Program-made: the position numbers and the translations under genes
Assembly: GCA_900770605.1 (NCBI GenBank)
Contig: CAAGKS010000061.1
Span: 1-16,251, forward strand
Length of the DNA: 16,251 bases
Direction: 5' to 3'
Origin: Clostridia bacterium
GTDB taxonomy: Bacteria; Bacillota; Clostridia; Oscillospirales; CAG-272
In this document: positions 1 to 7,893 of the stretch, piece after piece
Position numbering within the stretch: the stretch's first letter is position 1
Layout: every line of letters starts with the position of its first letter
Notes under the pieces: model-generated
Database searches by the model: none
What the model was told of the DNA's origin: nothing
What the model saw: the letters and a program-made list of their open reading frames with translations, nothing else

Positions 1-69
1 AGAACCCGAATTGAAAACGGGTACTCCACCAATAATATTTTAATTCTTATTTTTCAGGAAGCTTTTTTG

Positions 70-100
70 CCTACTTTTTTCTCGAAAAAAGTAGGTTTTT
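70..100 (+). terminator. Intrinsic terminator for a rightward gene left of the window
   Basis: An 11-bp perfect stem (70-80 with 85-95) closes a CTCG tetraloop and is followed by five T at 96-100. The T-run lies on the plus-strand 3' side, so it should stop transcription entering from a gene to the left of the window, convergent with trxB. Read on the minus strand, no T-run follows the stem, so it is a poor terminator for trxB. Confidence 0.7.
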
Positions 101-115
101 ACTCCACTTTTCTAT

Positions 116-1036
116 TTAAATCCCGATATATTCTTGCGCGAAATGCACGGCGACTGCTCCGTCAGCGGCGGCGGTGACTATCTGGCGTACCACCTTCGTG
201 CGCACGTCTCCGACCGCGTAAACGCCCTCTACGCTCGTTCTCGTGGTTTCATCGGCAACGATATACCCTTGCTCGTCAATATCAAGCTGTCCCCTGAAAA
301 GCTCTGTGACAGGCGCGCGTCCGACGCTTATAAACACTCCGTCAAGCTCAAGCACTTCCCTCTCGCCGCTTACCTTATTGACTATTCTGACGCCGCTGAG
401 CTTGGCGTCGAAATCAAAGCCCTCAACGGTACAGTTCCACTTGAACTCCACGTTCTGCGCCTTCATAAGCGGCTCGTGGTATATCTTCTCTGCTCTCATA
501 GCATCGCGGCGGTGAATAACGTACACCTTCTTGCATATCTTTGAGAGCAAAAGCGCATCTGCCGCGGCGGAATTTCCACCGCCGACCACGGCAACGGTCT
601 TGCCTCTGAACAGCATACCGTCACAGGCGGCGCAATATCCCACGCCTCTGCCGACAAGCGCTTCCTCGTCCTTGACACCAAGCTTTTTATGCTCGGCACC
701 CGTGGCGATCACCACAGTTTTGGCAAAAAAGTCGCCCATATCCGTGCTTACGACCTTGGGAGACTCGCAAAGCTTGACTGAGAGCACCTCAGTCTGCTCC
801 GTACGCGCCCCAAACCTCTCCGCACCCGACTGCATCTTAAAGCCAAGCGAAAAGCCGTCTATTCCCTCGTCAAAGCCGGGGTAGTTATCTATCTGCTGGG
901 TCTGTGTCATCTGACCGCCCGCAGAAAATTTTTCAAGCACCAGCGTATCAAGTCCTGCACGCGCGCCGTAAAGCGCCGCCGTATATCCCGCAGGGCCGCC
1001 GCCGATAACTATCATATCGTAAACCTTATTACTCAT
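116..1036 (-). CDS. trxB: Thioredoxin reductase (NADPH, FAD flavoprotein)
   Basis: Cytosolic flavoprotein that passes electrons from NADPH through FAD and a redox-active disulfide to thioredoxin. At 306 residues it has the usual size of low-molecular-weight bacterial TrxB. The N-terminal FAD motif GGGPAGYTAALYGARAG begins near residue 12. The active-site pair is C135/C138 in the motif CAACDG, matching the E. coli numbering. A second GGGNS dinucleotide-binding motif follows near residue 151, then HRRDAMR, the NADPH 2'-phosphate contact that argues for NADPH. The C-terminal FAD motif GVYAVGDVRT lies near residue 270. The start has AAGGAGAG a few bases upstream (1040-1047). No thioredoxin gene adjoins it. 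It lies just downstream of a terminator on the same strand, so it needs a promoter that I could not place with confidence, or it depends on read-through. Confidence 0.95.
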   Translation of the reverse strand: MSNKVYDMIVIGGGPAGYTAALYGARAGLDTLVLEKFSAGGQMTQTQQIDNYPGFDEGIDGFSLGFKMQSGAERFGARTEQTEVLSVKLCESPKVVSTDMGDFFAKTVVIATGAEHKKLGVKDEEALVGRGVGYCAACDGMLFRGKTVAVVGGGNSAAADALLLSKICKKVYVIHRRDAMRAEKIYHEPLMKAQNVEFKWNCTVEGFDFDAKLSGVRIVNKVSGEREVLELDGVFISVGRAPVTELFRGQLDIDEQGYIVADETTRTSVEGVYAVGDVRTKVVRQIVTAAADGAVAVHFAQEYIGI

Positions 1037-1047
1037 ATTCTCTCCTT

Positions 1048-1094
1048 AAAAAACATTAGCCGTAAGAATTATCATCACGATTTCTTACGGCTAA
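1048..1094 (-). terminator. Intrinsic terminator of the LRR protein/small peptide unit
   Basis: A 13-bp perfect inverted repeat (1056-1068 with 1082-1094, 13-nt loop) is followed on the minus strand by TG and then six T (complement of A at 1048-1053). It lies 20 bases beyond the stop of the 40-residue peptide gene and directly before the trxB ribosome binding site, so it separates the surface-protein transcript from trxB. Confidence 0.85.
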
Positions 1095-1113
1095 CGCAAT
1101 TCAGATCAAAATA

Positions 1114-1236
1114 TCAAAGTCCTACTGAAGGGGTCTCATCGGGATCATCACCCTCCTCGTAGCTTTCGTTCATGATATCCGTTGCCGACATAGATATTAC
1201 ATCTGCCTCGGGGGACTGATAATTATTCTTCTCCAT
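1114..1236 (-). CDS. Small acidic 40-residue peptide downstream of the LRR surface protein
   Basis: A 40-codon gene too short for usual ORF cut-offs. The peptide begins MEKNNYQSPEADVISMS and ends DDPDETPSVGL. It has no signal peptide, membrane segment or cysteine and carries a strongly acidic C-terminal half (EEGDDPDE). AAGGAGAA (1243-1250), 6-7 bases before the ATG, overlaps the stop codon of the LRR gene (1249-1251); only 12 bases separate the two genes. A strong terminator follows 20 bases after the stop. It is therefore very probably translated as the second gene of a two-gene unit. The N-terminal pattern (short basic/polar start, then SPEADVISMS and an acidic stretch) resembles short peptides often seen beside surface proteins in gut Clostridia. 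That resemblance is from memory and no function is assigned. Possible roles include a cytosolic partner, a chaperone or a secreted signal using an unrecognised route. Confidence 0.75.
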   Translation of the reverse strand: MEKNNYQSPEADVISMSATDIMNESYEEGDDPDETPSVGL

Positions 1237-1248
1237 TATTATTTCTCC

Positions 1249-4200
1249 TTAATTATTAAGATATTCAGCAGCTGAATCGCCGTATGCCATCATTGCTATC
1301 AGCAATCTCTTGGTCGCCTCGTTTGCAGAGTTTGAAGCGGTTGCCGTTTTGACGTACGCTTCAATACTGTACGTCAGCGTATTGCTTACGGCGTTGCCGT
1401 TTGCATCGTAAACTGTGAAATATACGTCCTCGCGCATCTGTCTTGCGGAAAGTCCGTCAAAGTAAATATAGCTGTATCCGTCGGTTACCCATTCGGACTG
1501 AGGTATCGTCCAGCCCGTAGTATTGGACGCCGTTGTAGCCTTTACGTACCAGCCGCTGAGATTGGTAACGCCCGAGGTATTGATACCGAGCTTTATCATT
1601 ACAGTATCCTCAAGGCGAAGCGCCGCGGTTGCCCATTTTACCTTTGCCGTCCACGAGCCCGACACTCCTGCGGGGGCACTTTGCGAGGGGGTCTTGGTAA
1701 GTGTGGGAGCTTGCTGAGTTGCATATCCCTTCTGCGTATCGTTAAGATCGTAATTGGGAAGCTCTGCAAGATACGTGCTCTCCTTATTTATCTCGCCCGC
1801 ATAAAGCTGAGCCGCAGATACATAATTGAGCAGATCGACCGTAAGCTTTCTGAATGACACGTCTGCGGAGAGCGTGGGATCGTTAAGCACTGCATAGCAA
1901 TAATCCTCTACGCTGAGCTCACGCGTGACGCTCTGGTAAGTAGTTCCGCCGTATTTCGCATAAAGCGTAACTGTCAGGTGGCTTCCTGCCAATCTCGGAT
2001 ATATATTTTCGAACAAGAACGCGTGCGTGCCGCCCGATGCCTTAGGAAGCGAGGTTATCGTATAAGTCTTGCCCTCAAAGTTTATGACCAACTTCGAGAA
2101 GGTGTATCCGTTCTTGAAGTAGGATTCGTCTATCTTTATGTACATCGCTATACTGTCGCGGAGCGAGAGCGACATACTTGCAAGCTCAAGAGGCTTGAGC
2201 TCACCGCACTTGCTGCAGGTCACGCCTGAGTAGGTATGAGTGGGAACGACGCGATCAAGGAAAAGCTCGTTTCCTGCACTTACTCCCGCCACCCAAGCTT
2301 CGTAATTTGCGCACGATGCGGCGCAGGATACCTTGACAAGTGACAAACAATCGTCAAACGCGGCTATGCCAACTGTGGTGCTGCTTGCGCCAAACGTTAT
2401 CTTTTCAAGTCCTATACAGCCGTAGAACGCGAGTTTTCCAACGCTTGTTACAGTACTCGGCAAAACTACGTTATTAAGTCTTGAGCATCCCGAGAATACG
2501 CCTTCGTTTATCTTAGTCAGAGTGCTCGGCAACGTGATACTCACAAGACGTGTGCAGTCTGCAAACGCGTGTATATCAATATTTGTAACGCTTTCGGGTA
2601 TTGTGATATTAGTAAGTCCCGTGCAGCCCTGGAATGCGCAACGTCCGATAGCGGTAACGCTTTCGGGTATGATGCTATTCGCAAAGCCTGCTATCACGGA
2701 ATTGGTGGCGTCCTCGACAAGACAGTTATTGATCACTGTATAAGCGGAAGAGCTACACGTTATCGTGGGGGTTGCAGTTCCTGCGAATCTGAATACTCCG
2801 TAGCCGATCTTTGTGACAGACGACGGAATGTTTATGCTCTCCAGCGCGCTGCAATACTCAAACGCGTGGTCGTGTATCGTAGTAACTCCCGTGGGGATCG
2901 AAAGGCTTCTGAGCATACGGCAATTATGGAACGAGTATGCGCCGATCACCTTTACCGTTGAGGGAATGGTTATGCTTTCCAGCGCCGTGAAATTATAGAA
3001 CGCATAATCGCTTATATCCGTAATTCCCGACTCTATGACGATCTTTGTGACGTCAGCGCGATATTGCTTCCACGGAACAGTATCTGCGGTGTGGAACTTG
3101 CCCATCGTGCCCGATCCCGAGATCGTAAGCGTTTTGGTCGTGCTGTTATAAGACCAGCTCATCGTGCTCTCAAGCACGTCGGTCTTTACTCTCTTACACG
3201 CGTTACACTTGGTACACTCGTATGCAGTAATACCCGTGCTTGTATAGGTAGCCGCTTTTTCTACCACGCCCGTTCCCCAGCTATGCTTGTGAACGAGCTT
3301 TTCCTGCGCGCTCGAATCCGTGAACATCGACATAGCGGCGGAATATGCCGCTGTCAACATCTCGGACTCGGTCTTACTCGGAACGTTATACTGGATAACG
3401 GGATAGCGGTATGATTTATTGTTAGTAGTGAAGTAAGTGTCCTTTGCGCCTACGCCGTCAACGATAACGTCTGCTATGAGCAAATAATAATAATCCGCTT
3501 TGTCGTTTACGTATTTGCAATACTTATACTGGTTATAGGTAGCTATCGTTGCGGGCTTGCCCATGTAATTCTTCAAAAGGTAGGAATTACTAAGCTCCGT
3601 TGTCTGTATCGACTGAGATTTCTGTGTGTAATAAAATGCGGGAAGGTCGCAGAAAGCCATACAGTCCTTAAGGTATATCTTGGACTGGTTATCTATTGCT
3701 ATAAAGGAACCTGTCTCCTTGCTGCCCTCACTGTTCACGGTTGCAAGAGAGATACACTTTACAAAGCTGACGTTTGCCAAGCTGTTATATCCCATAAACG
3801 AGCCCATACGCGAGGGGGATCTGAGATTACCCGTTACGAACACGTTAGTTGCGGACAGCTTGGGATATGTATCAATGTTTTCCGCATCGGAGCTGGTTGC
3901 GTTATCGCCTCCGACTATTCCTGCCGCTGAGTGATTTGCCGCGTATATATCCGCGTCAACCGCGCAGTTGGATATTGTAAGTCTTGTGGACGGGGTACTG
4001 ATCGTACCGACGAGTCCGGCTACGTAATTATCCGCCGTACGCAGTATTCCGCTGACCGTACAGCCGCTTATGGTAGCCGTTCCCTCTACGCGCGCCATAA
4101 TACCGCCTACCGTGGTCTTATTGGAATCAAAGTTTACGCCTGTAAGATTGAGGTTCTTTACCGTAGCGCCGCTTCCCGCAACTCCGACGAAGCCAAGATA

Positions 4201-4524
4201 GCTCGATCCATATCCGACCGCCGTGAGATTACTGATGGTATATCCGCCGCCGTTGATAACGCCCTTATAGGCTACGCTCGTGCTCTTACCTATCGGTATC
4301 CACGACTTTCCGCTCATATTTATATTTGCGGCGATATTTACGTTATAGCTCGCATAAGACGTGCTTGAATTTATCTTAGCGGCAACGTCCATCAGGCCGT
4401 TCGCGGTATATACGGTGAACGTAGTGCCGCTGAGGGTATAATCCGAGGACGCCGCCTCTACCCCAACGGTTATGCTCATCATAACTGTTAATACCACGCA
4501 CAAGATCAATAGCGCTTTCTTCAT
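1249..4524 (-). CDS. Large secreted BspA-type leucine-rich-repeat surface protein
   Basis: I chose the start at 4524 (1091 residues) because GGAGGT lies at 4529-4534 and the N-terminus then reads MKKALLILCVVLTVMM, a clear Sec signal peptide with likely cleavage after VEA or VEAA (about residues 24-26). A longer reading from 4596 lacks a ribosome site. Residues about 26-260 contain GGGYTISNL- and GGIMARVEG-like strands typical of GLUG/right-handed beta-helix repeats. Residues about 411-453 form a short His/Cys-rich stretch with a CTKCNACK motif. Residues about 500-750 hold roughly nine BspA-type LRR_5 units of pattern AFxxCxxLxxIxIPxxVxxIg, one interrupted by an insertion. A second short HxYSGVTCSKCG element leads into two related C-terminal modules (about 778-910 and 965-1091), each ending in an LL..(M)xxYxxAAxxY helix. 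There is no LPXTG or dockerin. It is likely exported and surface-associated or released; adhesion or glycan binding is inferred from the family only. Confidence 0.85.
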   Translation of the reverse strand: MKKALLILCVVLTVMMSITVGVEAASSDYTLSGTTFTVYTANGLMDVAAKINSSTSYASYNVNIAANINMSGKSWIPIGKSTSVAYKGVINGGGYTISNLTAVGYGSSYLGFVGVAGSGATVKNLNLTGVNFDSNKTTVGGIMARVEGTATISGCTVSGILRTADNYVAGLVGTISTPSTRLTISNCAVDADIYAANHSAAGIVGGDNATSSDAENIDTYPKLSATNVFVTGNLRSPSRMGSFMGYNSLANVSFVKCISLATVNSEGSKETGSFIAIDNQSKIYLKDCMAFCDLPAFYYTQKSQSIQTTELSNSYLLKNYMGKPATIATYNQYKYCKYVNDKADYYYLLIADVIVDGVGAKDTYFTTNNKSYRYPVIQYNVPSKTESEMLTAAYSAAMSMFTDSSAQEKLVHKHSWGTGVVEKAATYTSTGITAYECTKCNACKRVKTDVLESTMSWSYNSTTKTLTISGSGTMGKFHTADTVPWKQYRADVTKIVIESGITDISDYAFYNFTALESITIPSTVKVIGAYSFHNCRMLRSLSIPTGVTTIHDHAFEYCSALESINIPSSVTKIGYGVFRFAGTATPTITCSSSAYTVINNCLVEDATNSVIAGFANSIIPESVTAIGRCAFQGCTGLTNITIPESVTNIDIHAFADCTRLVSITLPSTLTKINEGVFSGCSRLNNVVLPSTVTSVGKLAFYGCIGLEKITFGASSTTVGIAAFDDCLSLVKVSCAASCANYEAWVAGVSAGNELFLDRVVPTHTYSGVTCSKCGELKPLELASMSLSLRDSIAMYIKIDESYFKNGYTFSKLVINFEGKTYTITSLPKASGGTHAFLFENIYPRLAGSHLTVTLYAKYGGTTYQSVTRELSVEDYCYAVLNDPTLSADVSFRKLTVDLLNYVSAAQLYAGEINKESTYLAELPNYDLNDTQKGYATQQAPTLTKTPSQSAPAGVSGSWTAKVKWATAALRLEDTVMIKLGINTSGVTNLSGWYVKATTASNTTGWTIPQSEWVTDGYSYIYFDGLSARQMREDVYFTVYDANGNAVSNTLTYSIEAYVKTATASNSANEATKRLLIAMMAYGDSAAEYLNN

Positions 4525-4587
4525 ACTTACCTCCAAAAACATAATTCCCTCAATTGAATTGTTTTTCGCAAAGTCATACTTAATTTC

Positions 4588-4616
4588 ATTATACAATAAT
4601 TATATTATAAAGTCAA
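4588..4616 (-). promoter_or_regulatory. SigA-type promoter of the LRR surface-protein unit
   Basis: On the minus strand, TTGACT (complement of 4611-4616), a 17-bp spacer and TATAAT (complement of 4588-4593) form a near-consensus promoter. Transcription would begin near 4581, giving a leader of about 57 nt before the ATG at 4524. It points away from the pfl promoter, the two -35 boxes being about 46 bp apart across an A/T-rich tract. Confidence 0.8.
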
Positions 4617-4662
4617 TAGGACTTTCAAACTTTAATACCCCTCTTTTTTTAAAAAATAGCGG

Positions 4663-4691
4663 TTGACAAAACGGCAAAAATAAGCTATAAT
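4663..4691 (+). promoter_or_regulatory. Consensus SigA promoter of the pflBA operon
   Basis: TTGACA at 4663-4668, a 17-bp spacer and TATAAT at 4686-4691 match the vegetative consensus exactly. An A/T-rich tract directly upstream (4642-4657) could act as an UP element. Transcription should begin near 4698, just before the riboswitch, so control is probably exerted after initiation. Confidence 0.9.
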
Positions 4692-4700
4692 ATTTGTAGT

Positions 4701-4780
4701 AACAGCTTTTACATAACTGACGGATTGCACAGATTACTGTGGTGAAGTGTAAAGGAATATAGTCGACCGTCTGGGCAGAT
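4701..4780 (+). promoter_or_regulatory. ZTP riboswitch (pfl motif) controlling pflBA
   Basis: The pflB leader folds as the ZTP/AICAR-riboswitch class. Stem P1 pairs 4706-4713 with 4748-4755 (8 bp, one G-U). Inside it are the conserved-type ACTGACGG segment (4716-4723), a hairpin CACAG/CTGTG (4728-4732 with 4737-4741), and GGTGAAG leading back into P1. After a short linker comes CCGTCTGGGC (4767-4776), the signature 3' element. GACGG at 4719-4723 is exactly complementary to CCGTC at 4767-4771, as expected for the pseudoknot; most family members that I recall have GGCGG with CCGCC, so both strands appear to have changed together. The class binds ZTP/ZMP, which build up when 10-formyl-THF is scarce. 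Its placement before pyruvate formate-lyase, source of the formate that feeds that pool, gave the motif its original name. Confidence 0.9.
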
Positions 4781-4810
4781 CAGTTTTTTATAAACTCGGT
4801 CTGTTTTTTT
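4776..4810 (+). terminator. Riboswitch-controlled intrinsic terminator before pflB
   Basis: 4776-4786 pairs with 4792-4803 (11 bp with one bulged C, loop TTTAT), followed by seven T at 4804-4810. The 5' arm begins at the last base of the conserved CCGTCTGGGC element. Folding of the ligand-bound pseudoknot/P3 should therefore compete with it, giving ligand-dependent read-through (an ON switch), the usual ZTP arrangement. Confidence 0.85.
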
Positions 4811-4838
4811 GTTATATAAAACAATTCGGGAGGGTATC

Positions 4839-7070
4839 ATGAAGCACGAAAATTGGAACGGTTTTATTGGCGGAGAATGGCAGGACAGCATAAACGTCCG
4901 CGATTTTATTCAAAGAAACTATTGCGAATACCGCGGCGATGAGAGTTTTCTCTGCGGTCCTACGGAAAGGACCTCTGCGCTTATGGAGCGCCTCAATTCC
5001 CTGTTTCTGCTCGAAAAGCAGCTTGGCGGAGTTTTGGATATAGACGTTGACACGGTATCCTCGCTCACGAGCTACGCGCCCGGATATCTTGACAAGGACA
5101 ACGAGATAATCGTGGGACTTCAGACCAACCGCCCACTTAAGCGCGGTGTCAATCCCTTTGGCGGTATGAGAATGGTGCGAAACGCCTGCGAGGCTTACGG
5201 CTACAAGCTCAGCCGCAAGGTCGAGGAAGAGTTCCGCTTCAGGACTACCCACAACGACGGCGTTTTCCGCGCATACACCGATGAGATGCGCGCGGCAAGA
5301 AAATGCCACGTTATCACAGGTCTTCCCGATGCTTACGGCAGAGGAAGAATAATCGGCGACTACCGACGCGTTGCGCTGTACGGAGTTGACCGCCTTATCG
5401 AAGAAAAGAAGAAGGACAAAAACGATCTTGCACTCGGCGCATTCAACACCGACCAGATAAGACTTGACGAGGAGCTTTTCCAGCAGATAGCGTTTTTGGG
5501 TTATCTCAAGGAAATGGCAAGCTCATACGGCTTCGACATAAGCGGGCCTGCGGCAAACGCCAAGGAGGCTATTCAGTGGACCTACTTCGGTTACCTCGGC
5601 GCTATCAAGGAGCAGAACGGCGCGGCTATGTCGCTCGGACGCGTGAGTACCTTCTTTGACGTATATATTCAGCGTGACATTCAGAACGGACTGCTCACCG
5701 AAGAGGGCGCGCAGGAGCTTATAGACGATTTCGTTATGAAGCTCCGTATGGCGAGACATCTGCGCACGCCCGAATACAACGAGCTCTTCGGCGGCGATCC
5801 TATGTGGATAACCGAGGCTCTTGGCGGAGTTGGACTTGACGGACGCTCTCTCGTTACCAAGACCACCTTCCGTATGCTCAACACCCTTTACAACCTCGGA
5901 TCTGCGCCCGAGCCCAACCTCACGGTGCTCTGGTCACGCGATCTCCCCGATGCATTCAAGCGCTTTTGCGCAAAGGTATCTCAGGATACCGACTCGATAC
6001 AGTACGAAAACGACGACGTTATGCGCCCCATATACGAGGACGATTACGCTATCGCCTGCTGTGTCTCCGCGATGAAGCTTGGCAAGCAGATGCAGTTCTT
6101 CGGAGCTCGCTGCAACCTTGCAAAGCTCTTGCTCATCACAATAAACGGCGGATACGATACCTCGAGCAGCATGAAGATAGGTCCTCAGTCCTCCGTTATA
6201 GACGCTGACGTTCTGGATTACGACACCGTTATGGAGCGCTACAAGACCTACATCTCCTGGCTTGCGCATCTTTACGTCAACACGATGAACATAATCCACT
6301 ATATGCACGACAAGTACGCCTACGAGAAAACGCAGATGGCGTTGCACGACACCTGCGTTGACAGATTTATGGCGTTTGGAATTGCGGGGCTTTCTGTCGT
6401 AGCGGACTCGCTCAGCGCGATAAAGTATGCCAAGGTCACTCCCATAAAGGACAGCGACGGATACGTTACGGGCTTTACCCGCGAGGGAGATTTCCCCAAG
6501 TTCGGAAACGATGACGACAGAGTTGACCTTATCGCACGCGAGCTCACTCAGATAATGATAAGCGAGCTTAGAAAAACTCCCACATACCGAAATGCGATAC
6601 ACACGCTCTCCGTACTCACCATAACCTCAAACGTTATGTACGGTAAGAACACGGGCGCGACTCCCGACGGCAGAGAGGCTCATTCTCCCTTTGCCCCCGG
6701 AGCAAATCCTATGCACAACCGCGAGGAGAACGGCGCGCTCGCGTCTCTCAACTCCGTTGCAAAGCTCAGCTTTGACGATTGCCGCGACGGTATCTCCAAC
6801 ACCTTTTCTATCACCCCCGAGGCTCTCGGAAGAAGCGCCGAGGAGCGCACAGACAACCTCGTCAGCATCCTCGACGGCTATTTTGCCAAGAATGCTCACC
6901 ACATAAACGTAAACGTGCTCAACCGAGAAACACTCATCGACGCTTACGAGCACCCCGAGCGCTATCCCAACCTCACCATCAGAGTTTCGGGCTACGCCGT
7001 TCACTTCCACAAGCTCTCACGCGAGCAGCAGCGAGAGGTAATAAGCCGTACCTTCCACACCTCGCTTTGA
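4839..7070 (+). CDS. pflB: Pyruvate formate-lyase (formate C-acetyltransferase), glycyl-radical enzyme
   Basis: Cytosolic, oxygen-sensitive enzyme converting pyruvate and CoA to acetyl-CoA and formate in mixed-acid fermentation. The ATG at 4839 is preceded by GGGAGG at 4828-4833 and gives 743 residues, close to the 760 of E. coli PflB. The catalytic pair is C407-C408 in YAIACCVSAM. The glycyl radical residue is G718 in IRVSGYAVHF, 26 residues from the C-terminus. The segment GDFPKFGNDDDRVD is characteristic of true PFL and argues against glycerol dehydratase, choline lyase or other glycyl-radical relatives. It is first in the operon and pflA follows after 11 bases. Expression is probably set by the ZTP riboswitch upstream. 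A TTG start at 4809 is rejected because it falls inside the terminator T-run. Confidence 0.97.
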   Translation: MKHENWNGFIGGEWQDSINVRDFIQRNYCEYRGDESFLCGPTERTSALMERLNSLFLLEKQLGGVLDIDVDTVSSLTSYAPGYLDKDNEIIVGLQTNRPLKRGVNPFGGMRMVRNACEAYGYKLSRKVEEEFRFRTTHNDGVFRAYTDEMRAARKCHVITGLPDAYGRGRIIGDYRRVALYGVDRLIEEKKKDKNDLALGAFNTDQIRLDEELFQQIAFLGYLKEMASSYGFDISGPAANAKEAIQWTYFGYLGAIKEQNGAAMSLGRVSTFFDVYIQRDIQNGLLTEEGAQELIDDFVMKLRMARHLRTPEYNELFGGDPMWITEALGGVGLDGRSLVTKTTFRMLNTLYNLGSAPEPNLTVLWSRDLPDAFKRFCAKVSQDTDSIQYENDDVMRPIYEDDYAIACCVSAMKLGKQMQFFGARCNLAKLLLITINGGYDTSSSMKIGPQSSVIDADVLDYDTVMERYKTYISWLAHLYVNTMNIIHYMHDKYAYEKTQMALHDTCVDRFMAFGIAGLSVVADSLSAIKYAKVTPIKDSDGYVTGFTREGDFPKFGNDDDRVDLIARELTQIMISELRKTPTYRNAIHTLSVLTITSNVMYGKNTGATPDGREAHSPFAPGANPMHNREENGALASLNSVAKLSFDDCRDGISNTFSITPEALGRSAEERTDNLVSILDGYFAKNAHHINVNVLNRETLIDAYEHPERYPNLTIRVSGYAVHFHKLSREQQREVISRTFHTSL

Positions 7071-7081
7071 AAGGACACTAT

Positions 7082-7816
7082 ATGGACGCTTCAATGATCA
7101 AAGGGCGAGTACACTCCTTTCAGTCGCTCGGTACGGTGGACGGGCCCGGAGTTCGCTTTGTGGTATTTTTATCTGGCTGTCCCCTGCGCTGCTCCTGCTG
7201 CCACAACCCTGACACGTGGGATATCGATGCGGGATCGCTTTACAGCGCCGAGCAGATAGTCACAAGGGCGGAAAAATTCCGCGAATACTTTGGAGACAAG
7301 GGCGGTATCACGGTCTCAGGCGGAGAGCCGCTATGTCAGGCGGAGCTTGTGGCCGAGGTATTCAGGCTTTGCCGCGAGCGCGGAATAAACACCTGTCTTG
7401 ACACCTCGGGCGTATATCTGAACGATAGCGTAAAAGAAGCGCTTGAGTACTGTGATCGCGTATTACTTGATCTGAAATATGCAACTGACGAGCTTTACAG
7501 ACGCTACGTTGGTATGCCGCTCGGCGCGGCGGAGAGGTTTCTGGACTATCTCAACGAGAAAAAGATCCCCACGACGCTCAGGCAGGTATGTATCCCCACC
7601 GTCAACGACAACGAGCAGAGCCGCCGCTTCCTTGTAGATGCGGCAACAAAGCACCCCTGCGTTGACAAGCTGGAGCTTTTGCCGTTCCGAAAGATATGTC
7701 AGGTCAAATACGATACCATGCATATCCCCTTTCCCTTCTCAAGCATTGACGCCGCGGACGCCGCGACGGTTGCGAGCTGGGAAAAGGAGCTTAACGACAG
7801 TCTGTACAACACTTGA
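7082..7816 (+). CDS. pflA: Pyruvate formate-lyase activating enzyme (radical SAM)
   Basis: Radical-SAM enzyme that abstracts hydrogen from the PflB glycine (G718 here) to create the stable glycyl radical. The start at 7082 lies 11 bases after the pflB stop, with AAGGA at 7071-7075. It gives 244 residues against 246 in E. coli PflA. The N-terminus SFQSLGTVDGPGVRFVVFLSG is followed by CPLRCSCCHNPDTWD, in which the CX3CX2C motif holds the [4Fe-4S] cluster; an additional Cys sits immediately before the third ligand. TVSGGEPL is the family's SAM-binding GGE motif. The open frame extends far upstream inside pflB, but codon context and the ribosome site favour 7082; an ATG at 7094 is a possible alternative. 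A strong hairpin terminator follows 14 bases after the stop. Confidence 0.95.
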   Translation: MDASMIKGRVHSFQSLGTVDGPGVRFVVFLSGCPLRCSCCHNPDTWDIDAGSLYSAEQIVTRAEKFREYFGDKGGITVSGGEPLCQAELVAEVFRLCRERGINTCLDTSGVYLNDSVKEALEYCDRVLLDLKYATDELYRRYVGMPLGAAERFLDYLNEKKIPTTLRQVCIPTVNDNEQSRRFLVDAATKHPCVDKLELLPFRKICQVKYDTMHIPFPFSSIDAADAATVASWEKELNDSLYNT

Positions 7817-7824
7817 TTTATATC

Positions 7825-7866
7825 AAAAAACGGAGCGCCCGAACATTCGGGCGCTCCGCATTTTTT
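7825..7866. terminator. Bidirectional intrinsic terminator between pflA and the DUF975 gene
   Basis: A 13-bp perfect GC-rich stem (7831-7843 with 7846-7858, sequence CGGAGCGCCCGAA and its complement) is flanked by six A on the left (7825-7830) and CA plus six T on the right (7861-7866). It can end transcription from both converging operons: pflBA on the plus strand and the thioesterase-to-DUF975 operon on the minus strand. Confidence 0.93.
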
Positions 7867-7893
7867 ATTGCGAATACTCTTATGTATTAAATC

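Noticed and set aside
1..31. A hairpin ACCCG/CGGGT followed by ACTCCACCA, like the 3' end of a tRNA or tmRNA
   Set aside because: The loop AATTGAAAA lacks the TTCRA of a T-loop and the acceptor spacing does not fit. On the minus strand a GGTGGAG-TA-CCCG start resembles a class II tRNA, but the D-loop has no GG.
4525..4596. A longer N-terminus for the LRR protein starting at 4596
   Set aside because: It has no ribosome site, its ATG lies on or just upstream of the promoter -10, and it would hide the clear signal peptide that begins at 4524.
4809..4838. A TTG start for pflB 30 bases upstream
   Set aside because: It falls inside the T-run of the riboswitch terminator; the ATG at 4839 has its own ribosome site and gives the normal length.
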